From contig NZ_JAFLRF010000001.1 in NCBI RefSeq assembly GCF_017315705.1, positions 390,394-454,393 on the forward strand: a stretch of DNA of 64,000 nucleotides. Reading direction: 5' to 3'. How positions within the stretch are numbered: the stretch's first letter is position 1; each line of letters opens with the position of its first letter. Shown here in pieces: positions 26,701-34,388 of the stretch. Made by a program: the position numbers and the translations under genes. The notes under the pieces are model-generated. The model saw only the letters and a list, made by a program, of their open reading frames with translations, searched no databases and had not been told where the DNA came from. This stretch comes from Trinickia mobilis (lineage in GTDB: Bacteria; Pseudomonadota; Gammaproteobacteria; Burkholderiales; Burkholderiaceae).

Positions 26701-27020
26701 TTGCCGGGCAGGCGCAGGGCATGACGCTCTTCGAGGCGGTCGTAGACGCGGCAAAGCTGCGCTTCCGGCCAATCCTGATGACGTCGATGGCGTTCATTGT
26801 CGGCGCCGTGCCGCTGGTGACGTCGACAGGAGCCGGTTCCGCGTCGCGTCACGAGATTGGGACAGGCGTGATCGGCGGCATGTTGTTCGCCACCGTCTTC
26901 GGCCTGTTGCTCATACCGGTGTTCTATGTCGCGTTGCGGCGCGTGCTGGGCGACAAGCTCGATGAAGTCACGCGCAAGCTGCCTGATGAGGGAGGCGCCG
27001 ACACCCAGGCCAACGCCTGA
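23733..27020 (+). CDS. RND multidrug efflux transporter (HAE1/AcrB family)
   Basis: A 1095-residue inner membrane pump, longer than AcrB (about 1049). MPRFFIDRPVFAWVIPI opens it, and the proton-relay motif GIVVDDAIVVIENVERI is in TM4. The extra length comes from a Ser/Gly/Thr-rich insert of about 45 residues near 787-831, in the C-terminal periplasmic half just before NMVPLSSVV. GGGAGG precedes the ATG, 12 bases after the adaptor stop. Substrates unknown; hydrophobic drugs or aromatic toxicants are likely. Confidence 0.95.
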   Translation: MPRFFIDRPVFAWVIPILICLFGAISLMRLGVDSYPDIAPPQVTVTATYPGASAATMESTVTQVIEQQLTGIDNLLYFSSVSNSSGTATITLTFATGTNADIAEVQVQNKVALAQPLLPPAVTQQGVVVAKASPDILLFIGLQSNNASVDTGRLSDIIASQIQPVIGRINGVGNTFMLGSEYAVRIWLDPDKLQGYGLSNTQVLNAIQAQNAEFATGSLGADPAVTGQVFTATVSGDTLFSSIQQFHDIILRTDNDGSVVRLGDVARIGFGAQSYGTAAAYQGKAAGGLGVYLLPGANALDVAKAVKDKMAILAHNLPQGVTWNVPYDTTPFISASITDVVHTLIAAIVVVFFVMLIFLQNIRATIIPTLVIPVALLGTAIGMSALHFTLNQLDLFGMVLAIGIVVDDAIVVIENVERIMREEGLAPKEATRKAMGQISGAIVAITVVLAAVFVPSAMQPGATGIIYSQFALTIAVSMVFSAFLALSFTPSLCASILKPSHHGNGNIVFRGFNRGFDRLGNTYVGQVGRAVRRAPRWMVVFVTLAALAGVLYTHLPTSFVPDEDQGFMLAIVNLPSGATLSRTDEILKKIGDKLQHSPIGKDIDGVFDVEGFSFVGQSENVGMAFIKLTDWSKRSTSAMQLIPQANKILKGIGEAQIFVTNLPTIRGLSQFAGVDMYLQAREGQSRAELTQAQSKLLTQASHDPRLFNVRPNSLPQAAALQLSVDRVQAQSMGLSLPDVYNTIQMDLAPVYVNEFTYGGRVKRVFLQADAPYRMGLDALQHMYTPSGVTGPSSGGTGGTGSTGSSADSMSSTGTSASGALGPVNPSVSNGAISPYNMVPLSSVVKANWGVGPQALPRYNGYSAVEIVGMPAPGYSTGQAMQVLQNIVDTALPAGFASDWTGQSYQEILAGDSATVLLALSIVVVFLCLAALYESWSIPVAVLLAVPLGLLGMAAFCHLFHVPNDIYFKIGMVTVIGLAAKNAILIVEFAVAGQAQGMTLFEAVVDAAKLRFRPILMTSMAFIVGAVPLVTSTGAGSASRHEIGTGVIGGMLFATVFGLLLIPVFYVALRRVLGDKLDEVTRKLPDEGGADTQANA
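26092..26230 (+). repeat. Low-complexity Gly/Ser/Thr-coding insert in the RND pump gene
   Basis: Repeats such as GGCGGCACC and GGCAGCACAG code for GGTGGTGSTGSS followed by a Ser/Thr-rich run. Its place between TPSG and NMVPLSSV corresponds to the docking-domain side of the periplasmic half. Confidence 0.8.
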
Positions 27021-27319
27021 TCAGAGTGGGCACAGTGCGCGCGTCGGCGAGCAGGAGGAACGAGAGGCACCGAAATGGAGCAGATGTCGAAGCCCCATGG
27101 ATCCCTCGCTGATTGCCGTGCCTCACAGGCATGCCCACCAGCCTATAAAGTCTTTTTACTTTTCGCAATCGACCACTAGATTAGCGAACAAGAGGCGACG
27201 CGGCGCCTACCAGCAGCCCGCGTTCTCGGCCTCGTCGATCAGGCCGTTTCCAATGCCGTCGAGAATCCACATTAATAAGGTATCCGAATTTATACGAAGC
27301 ATCAAAAAGGACGATTCAA
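27021..27319. other. Spacer between RND pump and GST genes
   Basis: Non-coding as far as I can see. It contains GACCACTAGA at 27171-27180, the exact reverse complement of TCTAGTGGTC in repeat copy A (17611-17620), a possible shared regulator site for the GST. Confidence 0.4.
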
Positions 27320-27967
27320 ATGGCAATCGATACACCCATACTGTATGAATCCAAGGGCTCCCCTAACGCGCGCCGTGTGCGCATCTTCATCGCCGAGAAG
27401 GGAATCGACATCCCGACGAAGCCTGTCGACCTGGGCGTCAAGGAACAGTTTTCCGATGCCTACCGCGCAATCAACCCGCGCAGCCAGGTGCCGGCTTTAG
27501 CGCTCGCCGAGGGTCCCGTCATCGCAGAAGTGCTCGCCATCTGGCGTTATCTGGAAGAAGCGTATCCGCAGATCCCATTGCTGGGCACCACGGCTGCGTC
27601 GAAGGCACGGGTCACGATGTGGGAACGCCGCGCGGAGCTGGACGGCTTCGCGCCGGTCATGGAAGGCGTGCGTAACGCGGTCGCCGGACTGAAAGGTCGT
27701 GCGCTGTCAGGTCCGCATGCCTATGACCAGATTCCCGAACTGATCGAGCGAAGCAAACAGCGCGTTACCCATTTTTTCGCCGACTTCAATCAGCGGCTCG
27801 AGACAGTCCGGTTTGTCGCCGGCGATGAATTCTCCGCAGCGGACATCACGACGCTCGTGACGGTCGACTTCGCAGCCAACGCGCTGAAGATGCCGATTCC
27901 GGTCGCACACACCGCGTTTCGGCGATGGTACGACAAGGTATCGGCTCGGCCGGGCGCTGCCGCGTAA
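27320..27967 (+). CDS. Glutathione S-transferase family protein
   Basis: A 215-residue cytosolic GST. The thioredoxin-like N-terminal domain (KGSPNARRVRIFIAEKGI; conserved cis-Pro in SQVPAL) is followed by the helical C-terminal domain with SAADITTLVTVDF. AAAAAGGA lies ten bases before the ATG. Placement after the RND operon suggests conjugation of an electrophile before or besides export. Exact class not clear. Confidence 0.9.
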   Translation: MAIDTPILYESKGSPNARRVRIFIAEKGIDIPTKPVDLGVKEQFSDAYRAINPRSQVPALALAEGPVIAEVLAIWRYLEEAYPQIPLLGTTAASKARVTMWERRAELDGFAPVMEGVRNAVAGLKGRALSGPHAYDQIPELIERSKQRVTHFFADFNQRLETVRFVAGDEFSAADITTLVTVDFAANALKMPIPVAHTAFRRWYDKVSARPGAAA

Positions 27968-28089
27968 CGCATTGCTCCGGCGCTGACTGGCTGGTGCGGA
28001 CGGACGCGCCGGCAACGCATTTCCCCACTTACGCCGGGGCAAACGCAAACCAGTGCGCCGGACCGTCGCCAGCCAATTGACAAAGCGCG

Positions 28090-28302
28090 TCAGTACAGCT
28101 TCCGTGGCGGAAGCGAGCGCCGGATCTGTTTGCGCAATCGCGCCACCGCGGCCGCTTTCTTCCGCTTGCGCTCGGTGGTTGGCTTCTCATACGCCGTGCG
28201 TGCGCGCAGCTCCTTGATCAACCCGGTGTTTTCGATCGAACGGCGGAAACGCCGGAGCGCAACCTCGACGGGCTCATTGGGTTTGGGGATAACAGTGGTC
28301 AG
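28090..28302 (-). CDS. rpsU: 30S ribosomal protein S21 with a CTG start codon
   Basis: A 70-residue S21: [18 protein letters not shown], then [34 protein letters not shown] and ending PPRKLY. The codon at the invariant ATG position is CTG. AAGG lies six bases before it (28309-28312), and none of the twelve in-frame codons upstream is ATG, GTG or TTG. Either translation begins at CTG, giving low expression, or the gene is a start-codon mutant. Burkholderia usually carry several S21 paralogues, so loss would be tolerated. The rest of the frame is intact and highly conserved, which argues that it is still under selection. Confidence 0.9.
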   Translation of the reverse strand: MTTVIPKPNEPVEVALRRFRRSIENTGLIKELRARTAYEKPTTERKRKKAAAVARLRKQIRRSLPPRKLY

Positions 28303-28383
28303 ATCGTGCCTTGAAGTGGATTGAGGAAAAAAGCGAAGCGCATTCGCGATCGCAACATCCGATGCGGTTGGCAGGCAGATCGT

Positions 28384-28671
28384 TCACATGTCGACGACCG
28401 TGGCACCCGCCACCTTGCCGTCGACGATGTCCTCGCCTTGCTGACGAGCAGCGCGTCGAGCCATACCGAAGTCCGAAATCGCGTTCTGCCGTTCCAGCCT
28501 GAAAACACGGCTCGCGCCGGCGGCGCCCGCCGCGCTTGGACGGCAAATGCGCACCGCAATGTCGTAACCTTCGGCGTTGCGCGAATGCCCGTCGAAGCGA
28601 TTGAAAGTGCGCGCGAAAACGAGGGGATGAAGTTCAAAGCCCTTGTAAAGAAGAGGCAGGTGTGCCGACAT
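28384..28671 (-). CDS. Small conserved protein (95 aa), family member 1
   Basis: A 95-residue protein beginning MSAHLPLLYKGFELHPLV, with GAGGAA before the ATG. It aligns over its whole length with the 95-residue protein at 29575: Y[KR]G[FL]E[IL]H.LV near the start, EG[YF]D..VRIC.P in the middle, SRVFR, then ARRA and a Gly-rich end. No known domain or signal peptide. It may be co-transcribed with rpsU (81-base gap). The family looks like a small Burkholderia-specific alpha/beta fold; role unknown. Confidence 0.65.
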   Translation of the reverse strand: MSAHLPLLYKGFELHPLVFARTFNRFDGHSRNAEGYDIAVRICRPSAAGAAGASRVFRLERQNAISDFGMARRAARQQGEDIVDGKVAGATVVDM

Positions 28672-29174
28672 GGTCGTTCCTCAGCAAGGGATAGTTCACT
28701 ATACACGTGAATTCCCGAGCAGGTCCCGCTTTTTACTTGCACATCGTTTTGACGGGCGTTCGCGCGGCACATGCCCCCTATGCCGCCTTGCCCGCATCAG
28801 AAGGGCTCAAATCGTGCGATCCAGCCCTTGGCAAGATCGGTCGAGCTGAATTTCGAAACCACGCAGACTGTTACCAGAAATGCCTTGACCGCGTACAGCG
28901 TAGTGCGTATGTTGAGCAGCGAAACTCAAGAAGTTCGATTGCTGCTCATCAATCAGCCGCCGTTGGCGCGGTATTCGTTGTCCTCTCCCTCCTTGAATCT
29001 TCCTTTCTGTTCCTCACAGGAACAGCCGCAAGATCTGCTATGTCTGCTGTAACACGCTTATGCGTTGGCACAGAACGTCGAACGATTGCTAAGGCGGTTC
29101 AGCGATCGGCACACAAGTGATGCCAGACTCCCCCTATCGATGCATCCCTGACGCAAACGCTCGACCCGCAGCGA

Positions 29175-29357
29175 TTGCTAGGTGAGTGCCTGCGTCGAAT
29201 TGAGGATGGCGGGCAAATCCCGCGATCGACAAATGCGGGTTTCGCGGTTACGCGGCAGCCGGCAGATCAATCAGCAGACGCCGTGTTTCGCGATCTGGCC
29301 CATGTGCGCGCGCTGATATCCGAAAAGCGAGCGCTCCCGCGCCGAACGACGGTTTAG
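29175..29357 (+). CDS. Possible small ORF (60 aa)
   Basis: A TTG-started frame encoding a charged helical peptide (LGECLRRIEDGGQIPRST ... FRDLAHVRALISEKRAL). The frame is open back to 29121, so the real start, if any, is uncertain. No ribosome site is clear and no family is recognised. Included because the amino-acid pattern (alternating charged and hydrophobic residues) looks more protein-like than the surrounding frames. Confidence 0.25.
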   Translation: MLGECLRRIEDGGQIPRSTNAGFAVTRQPADQSADAVFRDLAHVRALISEKRALPRRTTV

Positions 29358-29544
29358 CTGTACATCGGCACCAGAGCGCGTAGCATGGGATGATGCTTCC
29401 GCATGCTGTATTCAGCGTGCCCGCGGCATTTGCCGCCACATGCTCTCCTTTTTTAGCTCACCTCTCTGGTGGTGTGCGCCTTCCTTGGGAAGCTGTCGCC
29501 TCAAGCGCGTCCGAACATCGAGTGGACCCGCACATATCAAAATC

Positions 29545-29561
29545 GGCCGCATGCTGCGGCC
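29545..29561 (+). other. Hairpin abutting the ribosome site of the 29575 gene
   Basis: GGCCGC pairs with GCGGCC across a five-base loop, and AT-AGGAG follows directly. It could influence translation initiation or be a 5'-end stabiliser. Confidence 0.4.
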
Positions 29562-29574
29562 ATAGGAGTACAAA

Positions 29575-29862
29575 ATGACAACAACCTCTCGCTTTTATCG
29601 GGGCCTCGAGATTCATTTGCTCGTTTATCCGCATCGCGCCACCCAAACGGGATTCGGCCACAACTATGACGAAGGCTTCGACGCGTCGGTTCGCATCTGC
29701 GAGCCGGACACCGCGGCGGACGGTCCTCGGAGCCGCGTTTTCCGCGTACCGGGAACGAGGCCATTCCAGAACGCCGGCGATGCACGACGGGCGTCTGCCG
29801 TCTACGCCGAACTGTTGATCGACGGCGGCGGGCCTGGGCGGACAATCTGGGACCGGCCATAG
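29575..29862 (+). CDS. Small conserved protein (95 aa), family member 2
   Basis: A 95-residue protein (MTTTSRFYRGLEIHLLVYP ... TIWDRP) with AGGAG six bases before the ATG. It is the same length as, and homologous to, the protein on the opposite strand at 28384-28671. Shared landmarks: Y-R/K-G, EIH/ELH, EG[FY]D, VRIC, SRVFR, DARRA. No domain name is known to me. The next gene (29959) shares the YRGYEI-type N-terminus. Confidence 0.7.
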   Translation: MTTTSRFYRGLEIHLLVYPHRATQTGFGHNYDEGFDASVRICEPDTAADGPRSRVFRVPGTRPFQNAGDARRASAVYAELLIDGGGPGRTIWDRP

Positions 29863-29904
29863 TCGCAGCCTCTCCCGGCCTGCTGCTGACGGCGCCCGCC
29901 GGAT

Positions 29905-30342
29905 TCATTTTTCTATATGCAGCCAGTTCGCCTGGCTAAACGATTCCCAGAGGTCAACATGGAAAAGCATGAGTATCGCGGCTATGAAATCGCAATCCAG
30001 GTCGAGCGTCTGGCCTCTGGGCGCTTCGTCGTGGACTCGCGCGTGACGGCGAAATCGGACGAAGAAAGGGCCCACAAGTCCAATACACCTTGGCTCGGCT
30101 CGAAACAACTGCATTCCACGAGTCAGGAGCAGGCTGTATCCCGCGCATTGAACTCGTCCAAGCAGAGGATCGACCTCCTCATAGCAAACAGGAGCGCAAT
30201 CGTATCGATGTAGCGGATGGCAACCCGGCTTGCCGCCGGCGCGCCCCGAGTGAAACAGGTAGAACGTTCCTGTGTCATCGGCACGGGCGAAGAAGCCGGC
30301 GACCTGATCGCCTTCGATTCGTCGCAGCCAGCACGTAATCAC
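29905..30342 (-). CDS. Possible antisense-overlapping ORF (145 aa)
   Basis: A GTG codon at 30342 has a perfect TAAGGAG five bases upstream, and the first 45 codons (ITCWLRRIEGDQVAGFFARA ...) show high-GC codon use and protein-like composition. The rest overlaps, on the opposite strand, the gene at 29959-30213, which is the better-supported one. It may be a gene truncated or displaced by that arrangement, or chance. No family recognised. Confidence 0.3.
   Translation of the reverse strand: MITCWLRRIEGDQVAGFFARADDTGTFYLFHSGRAGGKPGCHPLHRYDCAPVCYEEVDPLLGRVQCAGYSLLLTRGMQLFRAEPRCIGLVGPFFVRFRRHARVHDEAPRGQTLDLDCDFIAAILMLFHVDLWESFSQANWLHIEK
29959..30213 (+). CDS. Small conserved protein (84 aa), family member 3
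   Basis: An 84-residue protein with AGAGG six bases before the ATG. It opens MEKHEYRGYEIAIQVERL, like the two 95-residue proteins nearby, and ends in a helix SQEQAVSRALNSSKQRID. Similarity to them outside the first 20 residues is weak, so it may be a distant member. Function unknown. Confidence 0.6.
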   Translation: MEKHEYRGYEIAIQVERLASGRFVVDSRVTAKSDEERAHKSNTPWLGSKQLHSTSQEQAVSRALNSSKQRIDLLIANRSAIVSM

Positions 30343-30626
30343 ATGCACTCCTTAGTATTCTCGATTGAACGGACGCGGCGTCTAGCCTCAAGCGGCGCTG
30401 CCCGGCCGGTTGCCGCCGTCGAATACAGCTCATATCCGTGAGTTCCGGCGCGAACGCAACGGGCAAAGCAAGCGCGCCGCGCTCGCTGTAAGCCAATCCA
30501 CAACCCGCCACAAGCCAATTGGAACCCGCCCGCTGCACGTTTTCCTCGACTCTGTGACAATCGCTCGATGCGCTGCAACATGCCTTCGGGCAGCGCGAGC
30601 CTGTCCACGCCCCGAAAAGCCCACAC
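30214..30626. other. Intergenic before the MFS gene
   Basis: No plus-strand gene is seen; the minus strand carries the start of the doubtful ORF at 29905-30342. No terminator or promoter stands out. Confidence 0.35.
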
Positions 30627-32057
30627 GTGCAGAACAACCTCCCTCCCAATGCCGCGTCGAACGCGGCCCGCCCGGCTGCCAGCCTTCCTGTCGACATGCC
30701 GATGAGCGCGCGCGACCGTCGCGCGGTCGTCGCGATCATGCTCGCGGTCGCGCTCGCCACCCTCGATACCGCGATCGCCAACACGGCATTGCCGACGATC
30801 GCCACCGATCTTCACGCCGCCCCCGCCGCATCGGTCTGGATCGTCAACGCCTATCAGCTCGCGATGGTCGCCACCTTGCTGCCGCTTGCGGCACTGGGCG
30901 ACATCGTCGGCCATCGGCGCATCTATATCGCGGGCGTCGCGATCTTCACGGGGGCGTCGCTCGTCTGCGGCCTTGCCTCGTCGCTGCCGACGCTCGCCGG
31001 CGCGCGCGTCCTGCAAGGGCTCGGCGCAAGCGCGATCATGAGCGTCAATATCGCGCTGATCCGCTTCATCTATCCTCCGCACCGGCTCGGGCGCGGCGTC
31101 GGGATGAATGCGCTCATCGTCGGCGTCGCGTTCGCCGTGGGGCCGACGGTGGCGTCGCTGATCCTGTCGGTCGCCAATTGGCCTTGGCTCTTCGCCGTGA
31201 ACGTGCCGATCGGGCTCGCCGCGCTCGCGTTCGCGCTGCCGTCGCTGCCGCAGACGCAGCGCGGCAAGCACCATTTCGACCTCGGCGCGGCACTGTTGAA
31301 CGTCGTCACGTTTGCGGCGCTGATCCTCGCGCTCGGCGGCGCCGCGCAGCGCGCGGACACGCGCTTCGTGCTCGCGGCCGCCGCGGCCACGCTCGGGTTC
31401 GGCTGGATGCTGATCCGGCGCGAAGCGGGACACCCCGCGCCGATGCTGCCCGTCGACTTGTTCAAGCGGCCGGTGTTCACGCTGTCGGCGCTCACCGCGG
31501 TCTGTTCGTTTGCCGCGCAGGGGCTCGCGTTCGTTTCGCTGCCGTTCTATTTCGAGGGCATCCTGCATCGGACCCAGGTCGAGACCGGTTTCCTGATGAC
31601 GCCGTGGCCGGTCATCGTCGCGCTGGCCGCGCCGATTGCGGGGCGTCTGTCCGACCGCTATCCGCCGGGGCTGCTCGGCGGAATCGGGCTGGCAATCTTG
31701 TCGGTGGGGATGGCGTCGCTTGCGCTGCTGCCTGCGCATCCGCCCGTGATCGACATCGTCACGCGGATGGCCATTTGCGGCGCGGGCTTCGGCTTCTTTC
31801 AGTCGCCGAATCTCAAAGCACTGATGGCGAGCGCGCCGCCCGAGCGCAGCGGCGGCGCGAGCGGCATCATCGCGACGGCGCGCCTCATCGGACAGGCGAC
31901 GGGCGCGGCGCTCGTTGCGTTGAGCTTCGGCATTGCGGGCCGGCACGGCCCCACGCTTGCGCTCGCGACGGGCGCCGTCTTCTCAGGCGTGGCCAGCGTG
32001 GCGAGCAGCTTGCGTCTCTTTGCGGCGGACCATCGCGCGGGACGGCAAGCGCGATAG
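30627..32057 (+). CDS. MFS drug exporter, DHA2 (14-TM, EmrB/QacA) family
   Basis: A 476-residue inner membrane transporter. Motif LDTAIANTALPTIATDL in TM1 and GDIVGHRRIYIAGV between TM2 and TM3 are DHA2 hallmarks; about 13-14 hydrophobic helices are visible. It begins at GTG (30627); ATG codons at 30696 or 30702 (MPMSARDRRAV) are equally possible since no ribosome site is clear. Likely exports a toxic compound by proton antiport. No adaptor gene is adjacent. Confidence 0.88.
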   Translation: MQNNLPPNAASNAARPAASLPVDMPMSARDRRAVVAIMLAVALATLDTAIANTALPTIATDLHAAPAASVWIVNAYQLAMVATLLPLAALGDIVGHRRIYIAGVAIFTGASLVCGLASSLPTLAGARVLQGLGASAIMSVNIALIRFIYPPHRLGRGVGMNALIVGVAFAVGPTVASLILSVANWPWLFAVNVPIGLAALAFALPSLPQTQRGKHHFDLGAALLNVVTFAALILALGGAAQRADTRFVLAAAAATLGFGWMLIRREAGHPAPMLPVDLFKRPVFTLSALTAVCSFAAQGLAFVSLPFYFEGILHRTQVETGFLMTPWPVIVALAAPIAGRLSDRYPPGLLGGIGLAILSVGMASLALLPAHPPVIDIVTRMAICGAGFGFFQSPNLKALMASAPPERSGGASGIIATARLIGQATGAALVALSFGIAGRHGPTLALATGAVFSGVASVASSLRLFAADHRAGRQAR

Positions 32058-32074
32058 CAGCGCTCACTGCCCGC

Positions 32075-33079
32075 TCACTGCGCAAAATAGCCCTTCACTG
32101 CCGCGATAAACGTATCGATATCGTCGCGCGTCACATCGCGATGCGTGACGAAACGCGACGCATACAGCATCTGCGTGAGGATGCCGCGCTCCTTGAGCCA
32201 CGCCTCGAGCGGCGCGCAATGCGCTTGCGGGATCTGCGCGAACACCATATTGGTAGCCTGCGATTGCACGCGGACCGGCTCGATCTGCGCAAGCCCGCGC
32301 GCCAGATGCTCGGCGTTCGCGTGGTCGTCGGCGAGACGCTCGACGTTGTGCTCCAGCGCGTACAGACACGCTGCCGCCAGCACGCCCGACTGACGCATGC
32401 CGCCGCCGAGCATCTTGCGCCAGCGGCGCGCGCGCTCGACCAACGCGCGGCTCGCCACGAGCACCGAGCCGACCGGCGCGGCCAATCCCTTTGAAAAGCA
32501 GATCGAAATCGAATCGAACGGCGTGCACAACTCGGCGACGGGCCGCCCCGACGCGACCGCCGCGTTGAACACGCGCGCGCCGTCCAGATGCGTCGCGAGT
32601 CCGCGGCTCTTCGCGAACGCGGTGGCCTCCGCGACGTAGCCGGCCAGCAGCACCTTGCCGCCGATCGTATTCTCGAGCGCGAGCAGACGCGTGCGCGCGA
32701 AGTGATCGTCGATCGGCTTGATCGCGGCGGCGATCTTGTCGAGCGGCAGCGAGCCGTCAAGCGCGTTCTCGATCGGCTGCGGCTGGATGCTGCCGAGCAC
32801 CGCTGCGCCGCCGCCTTCGTATTTGTACGTGTGGGCGAGTTGGCCGACGATGTACTCGTCGCCGCGTTCGCAATGCGACATCAGCGCCGCGAGATTGCTT
32901 TGCGTGCCGCTCGGGAAGAAGAGGCCCGCTTCCTTGCCCGTACGCTCGGCAAGCTCCGCCTGCAGGCGGATGACAGTCGGGTCGTCGCCCCAGACGTCGT
33001 CGCCGGTTTCGGCGGCGCTCATCGCGGCAAGCATGGCGGAACTGGGACGAGTAACGGTATCGCTGCGTAGGTCGATCAT
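32075..33079 (-). CDS. ltaE: Low-specificity L-threonine aldolase
   Basis: A 334-residue PLP enzyme that splits L-threonine/allo-threonine to glycine and acetaldehyde. [16 protein letters not shown] is the canonical N-terminus, DLHLDGAR-like [12 protein letters not shown] binds PLP, and the Schiff-base lysine lies in [17 protein letters not shown] is preceded by GGAAG. Convergent with the MFS gene (17 bases between stops). Confidence 0.95.
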   Translation of the reverse strand: MIDLRSDTVTRPSSAMLAAMSAAETGDDVWGDDPTVIRLQAELAERTGKEAGLFFPSGTQSNLAALMSHCERGDEYIVGQLAHTYKYEGGGAAVLGSIQPQPIENALDGSLPLDKIAAAIKPIDDHFARTRLLALENTIGGKVLLAGYVAEATAFAKSRGLATHLDGARVFNAAVASGRPVAELCTPFDSISICFSKGLAAPVGSVLVASRALVERARRWRKMLGGGMRQSGVLAAACLYALEHNVERLADDHANAEHLARGLAQIEPVRVQSQATNMVFAQIPQAHCAPLEAWLKERGILTQMLYASRFVTHRDVTRDDIDTFIAAVKGYFAQ

Positions 33080-33246
33080 GGGGGACTTCCTGTGGATGGC
33101 GACGGGCGGCGGCATCGGCGGCGCAGCGGCGCGGAGGACCGCTGCGCATCTGTATGCACGCAAGCTAGCAAGTGTACGCAATTTCGCGCGGCGCGTTTTG
33201 CCGCCACGATTCCCCGCGAAGAGGCGCGCGCCGCGCCCGGGACGCG

Positions 33247-33957
33247 TCAGCCGCCCGCGCGCGGCAAGTAATTGAGCGGATCGACCGGCGTGCCGTCGCG
33301 GCGGATTTCGAACTCGATGGTGCCGCGGCCGTTCGCGTCGGTGGCCATCTCCGCGATCTGCTGCCCGGCCCTCACCGCGTCGCCTTCGTTCACGAGCAGC
33401 TTGCCCGCATGTCCGTAGGCGGAGACGAGATTGTCGTTGTGCTTGATGACGATGAGCGCCCCGTACTCCTTGATCGCCGTGCCGACATAGACGACCCGCC
33501 CGTCCGCCGCCGCGGTCACCGCTTCGCCCGGCGCGCCCGCGATCACGATCCCTTTCGACTTGCCCGCCTCGAACGGCACGATGACCGCGCCGCGCGCGGG
33601 CCAGGCGAAGTGGATCGGCGCGGTCCCGGCAAACGCCGCGCCGCCCGCGGCCGGCGCGGCAACCGGCGGCGCCACCCGCAGCACCTGGCCGGGCACAACC
33701 GGCGCGTTCACCGGCATGCGGTTCCAGTTCGCGAGGTCCTGAGGACGCTGGCCGTAGGCAGCGGCGATGCTCGCGAGCGTGTCACCGGCATTCACGCGGT
33801 AGTAGCCCGCCGCGACGCCCGCGGCCGCAGGACGCGGGGCGAACGCGCCGTTCCACGAGGTCGTCGTGCAGCCGCCGATCGCTGCCGCGCCCGCGAGAAG
33901 CAGCGCCGCTGGTAGAAGCGTGCGGTGTCCGCTCGCGAAGAAGCTTGTCGTTTGCAT
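33247..33957 (-). CDS. LysM/M23-like lipoprotein (NlpD/EnvC-type, degenerate active site)
   Basis: A 236-residue lipoprotein with lipobox AIGGC at about residues 26-30, a LysM repeat ([18 protein letters not shown], about 52-96) and a C-terminal M23/LytM domain (about 125-230). The zinc ligands of active M23 peptidases are not all there: the HxH position reads IEFEIRRDG and the first His motif reads GIVIAG. It therefore resembles amidase activators such as NlpD rather than a hydrolase. Probably outer-membrane anchored and involved in septal or envelope murein turnover. Confidence 0.85.
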   Translation of the reverse strand: MQTTSFFASGHRTLLPAALLLAGAAAIGGCTTTSWNGAFAPRPAAAGVAAGYYRVNAGDTLASIAAAYGQRPQDLANWNRMPVNAPVVPGQVLRVAPPVAAPAAGGAAFAGTAPIHFAWPARGAVIVPFEAGKSKGIVIAGAPGEAVTAAADGRVVYVGTAIKEYGALIVIKHNDNLVSAYGHAGKLLVNEGDAVRAGQQIAEMATDANGRGTIEFEIRRDGTPVDPLNYLPRAGG

Positions 33958-34076
33958 GATTGCCCCCTATCGATACGATGAAATCGTGCCGGCGGCGCCG
34001 ATCCGGCGCGCGGCGTGCAAGCGAATCCAATGAATGCTCGCATCGCCGCCGGCATTGCGCGCTCGCCCGGGCTCCG

Positions 34077-34388
34077 TCAAACGCTCCCTTGCGTTTCGAC
34101 GACGAGAATGCGCGCCTCGCCTATCGGATGCGCCACATGCTCGGTGCCCGCCGATGCGTGAAATACGTCGCCGGTTTCGAGGATCGTAGAGTGTTCGCCG
34201 CCATCGATCCGATAGCGCATCTCGACGCGCCCATCGAGCACCGCGAACACTTCTTCTCCGTCGTTGACATGCCACTTGTACGGCTGATCGGTCCAATGCA
34301 GCCGCGTCGTGATGCCGTTCATGTTGGCGATATCGAGCGCGCCCCAGGGACGCGCTGCAGTAAACGTCTTGCTGCGAATGATTTTCAT
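34077..34388 (-). CDS. Cupin-domain protein
   Basis: A 103-residue single-domain cupin: W-H-V-N-DGEEVFAVLDGRVEMR then GDVFHASAGTEHVAHP supply the two metal-binding motifs. I use ATG at MKIIRSKTF. Small cupins bind a metal and a sugar, acid or signal; the particular ligand is unknown. Between the LysM lipoprotein and a long spacer, all in the same direction. Confidence 0.85.
   Translation of the reverse strand: MKIIRSKTFTAARPWGALDIANMNGITTRLHWTDQPYKWHVNDGEEVFAVLDGRVEMRYRIDGGEHSTILETGDVFHASAGTEHVAHPIGEARILVVETQGSV

Larger units (their letters stand above)
28672..29574. other. Long gene-poor stretch
   Basis: About 900 bases with no recognisable gene, except a weak 60-codon candidate at 29175. 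No tRNA, IS end or relic could be identified. Composition is less GC-rich than the core regions, consistent with an accessory segment. Confidence 0.5.

Noticed and set aside
28707-29120. 137-codon plus-strand frame in the gene-poor stretch
   Set aside because: Composition is not protein-like (Ser/Ala/Arg patches), overlaps another open frame, and has no ribosome site.
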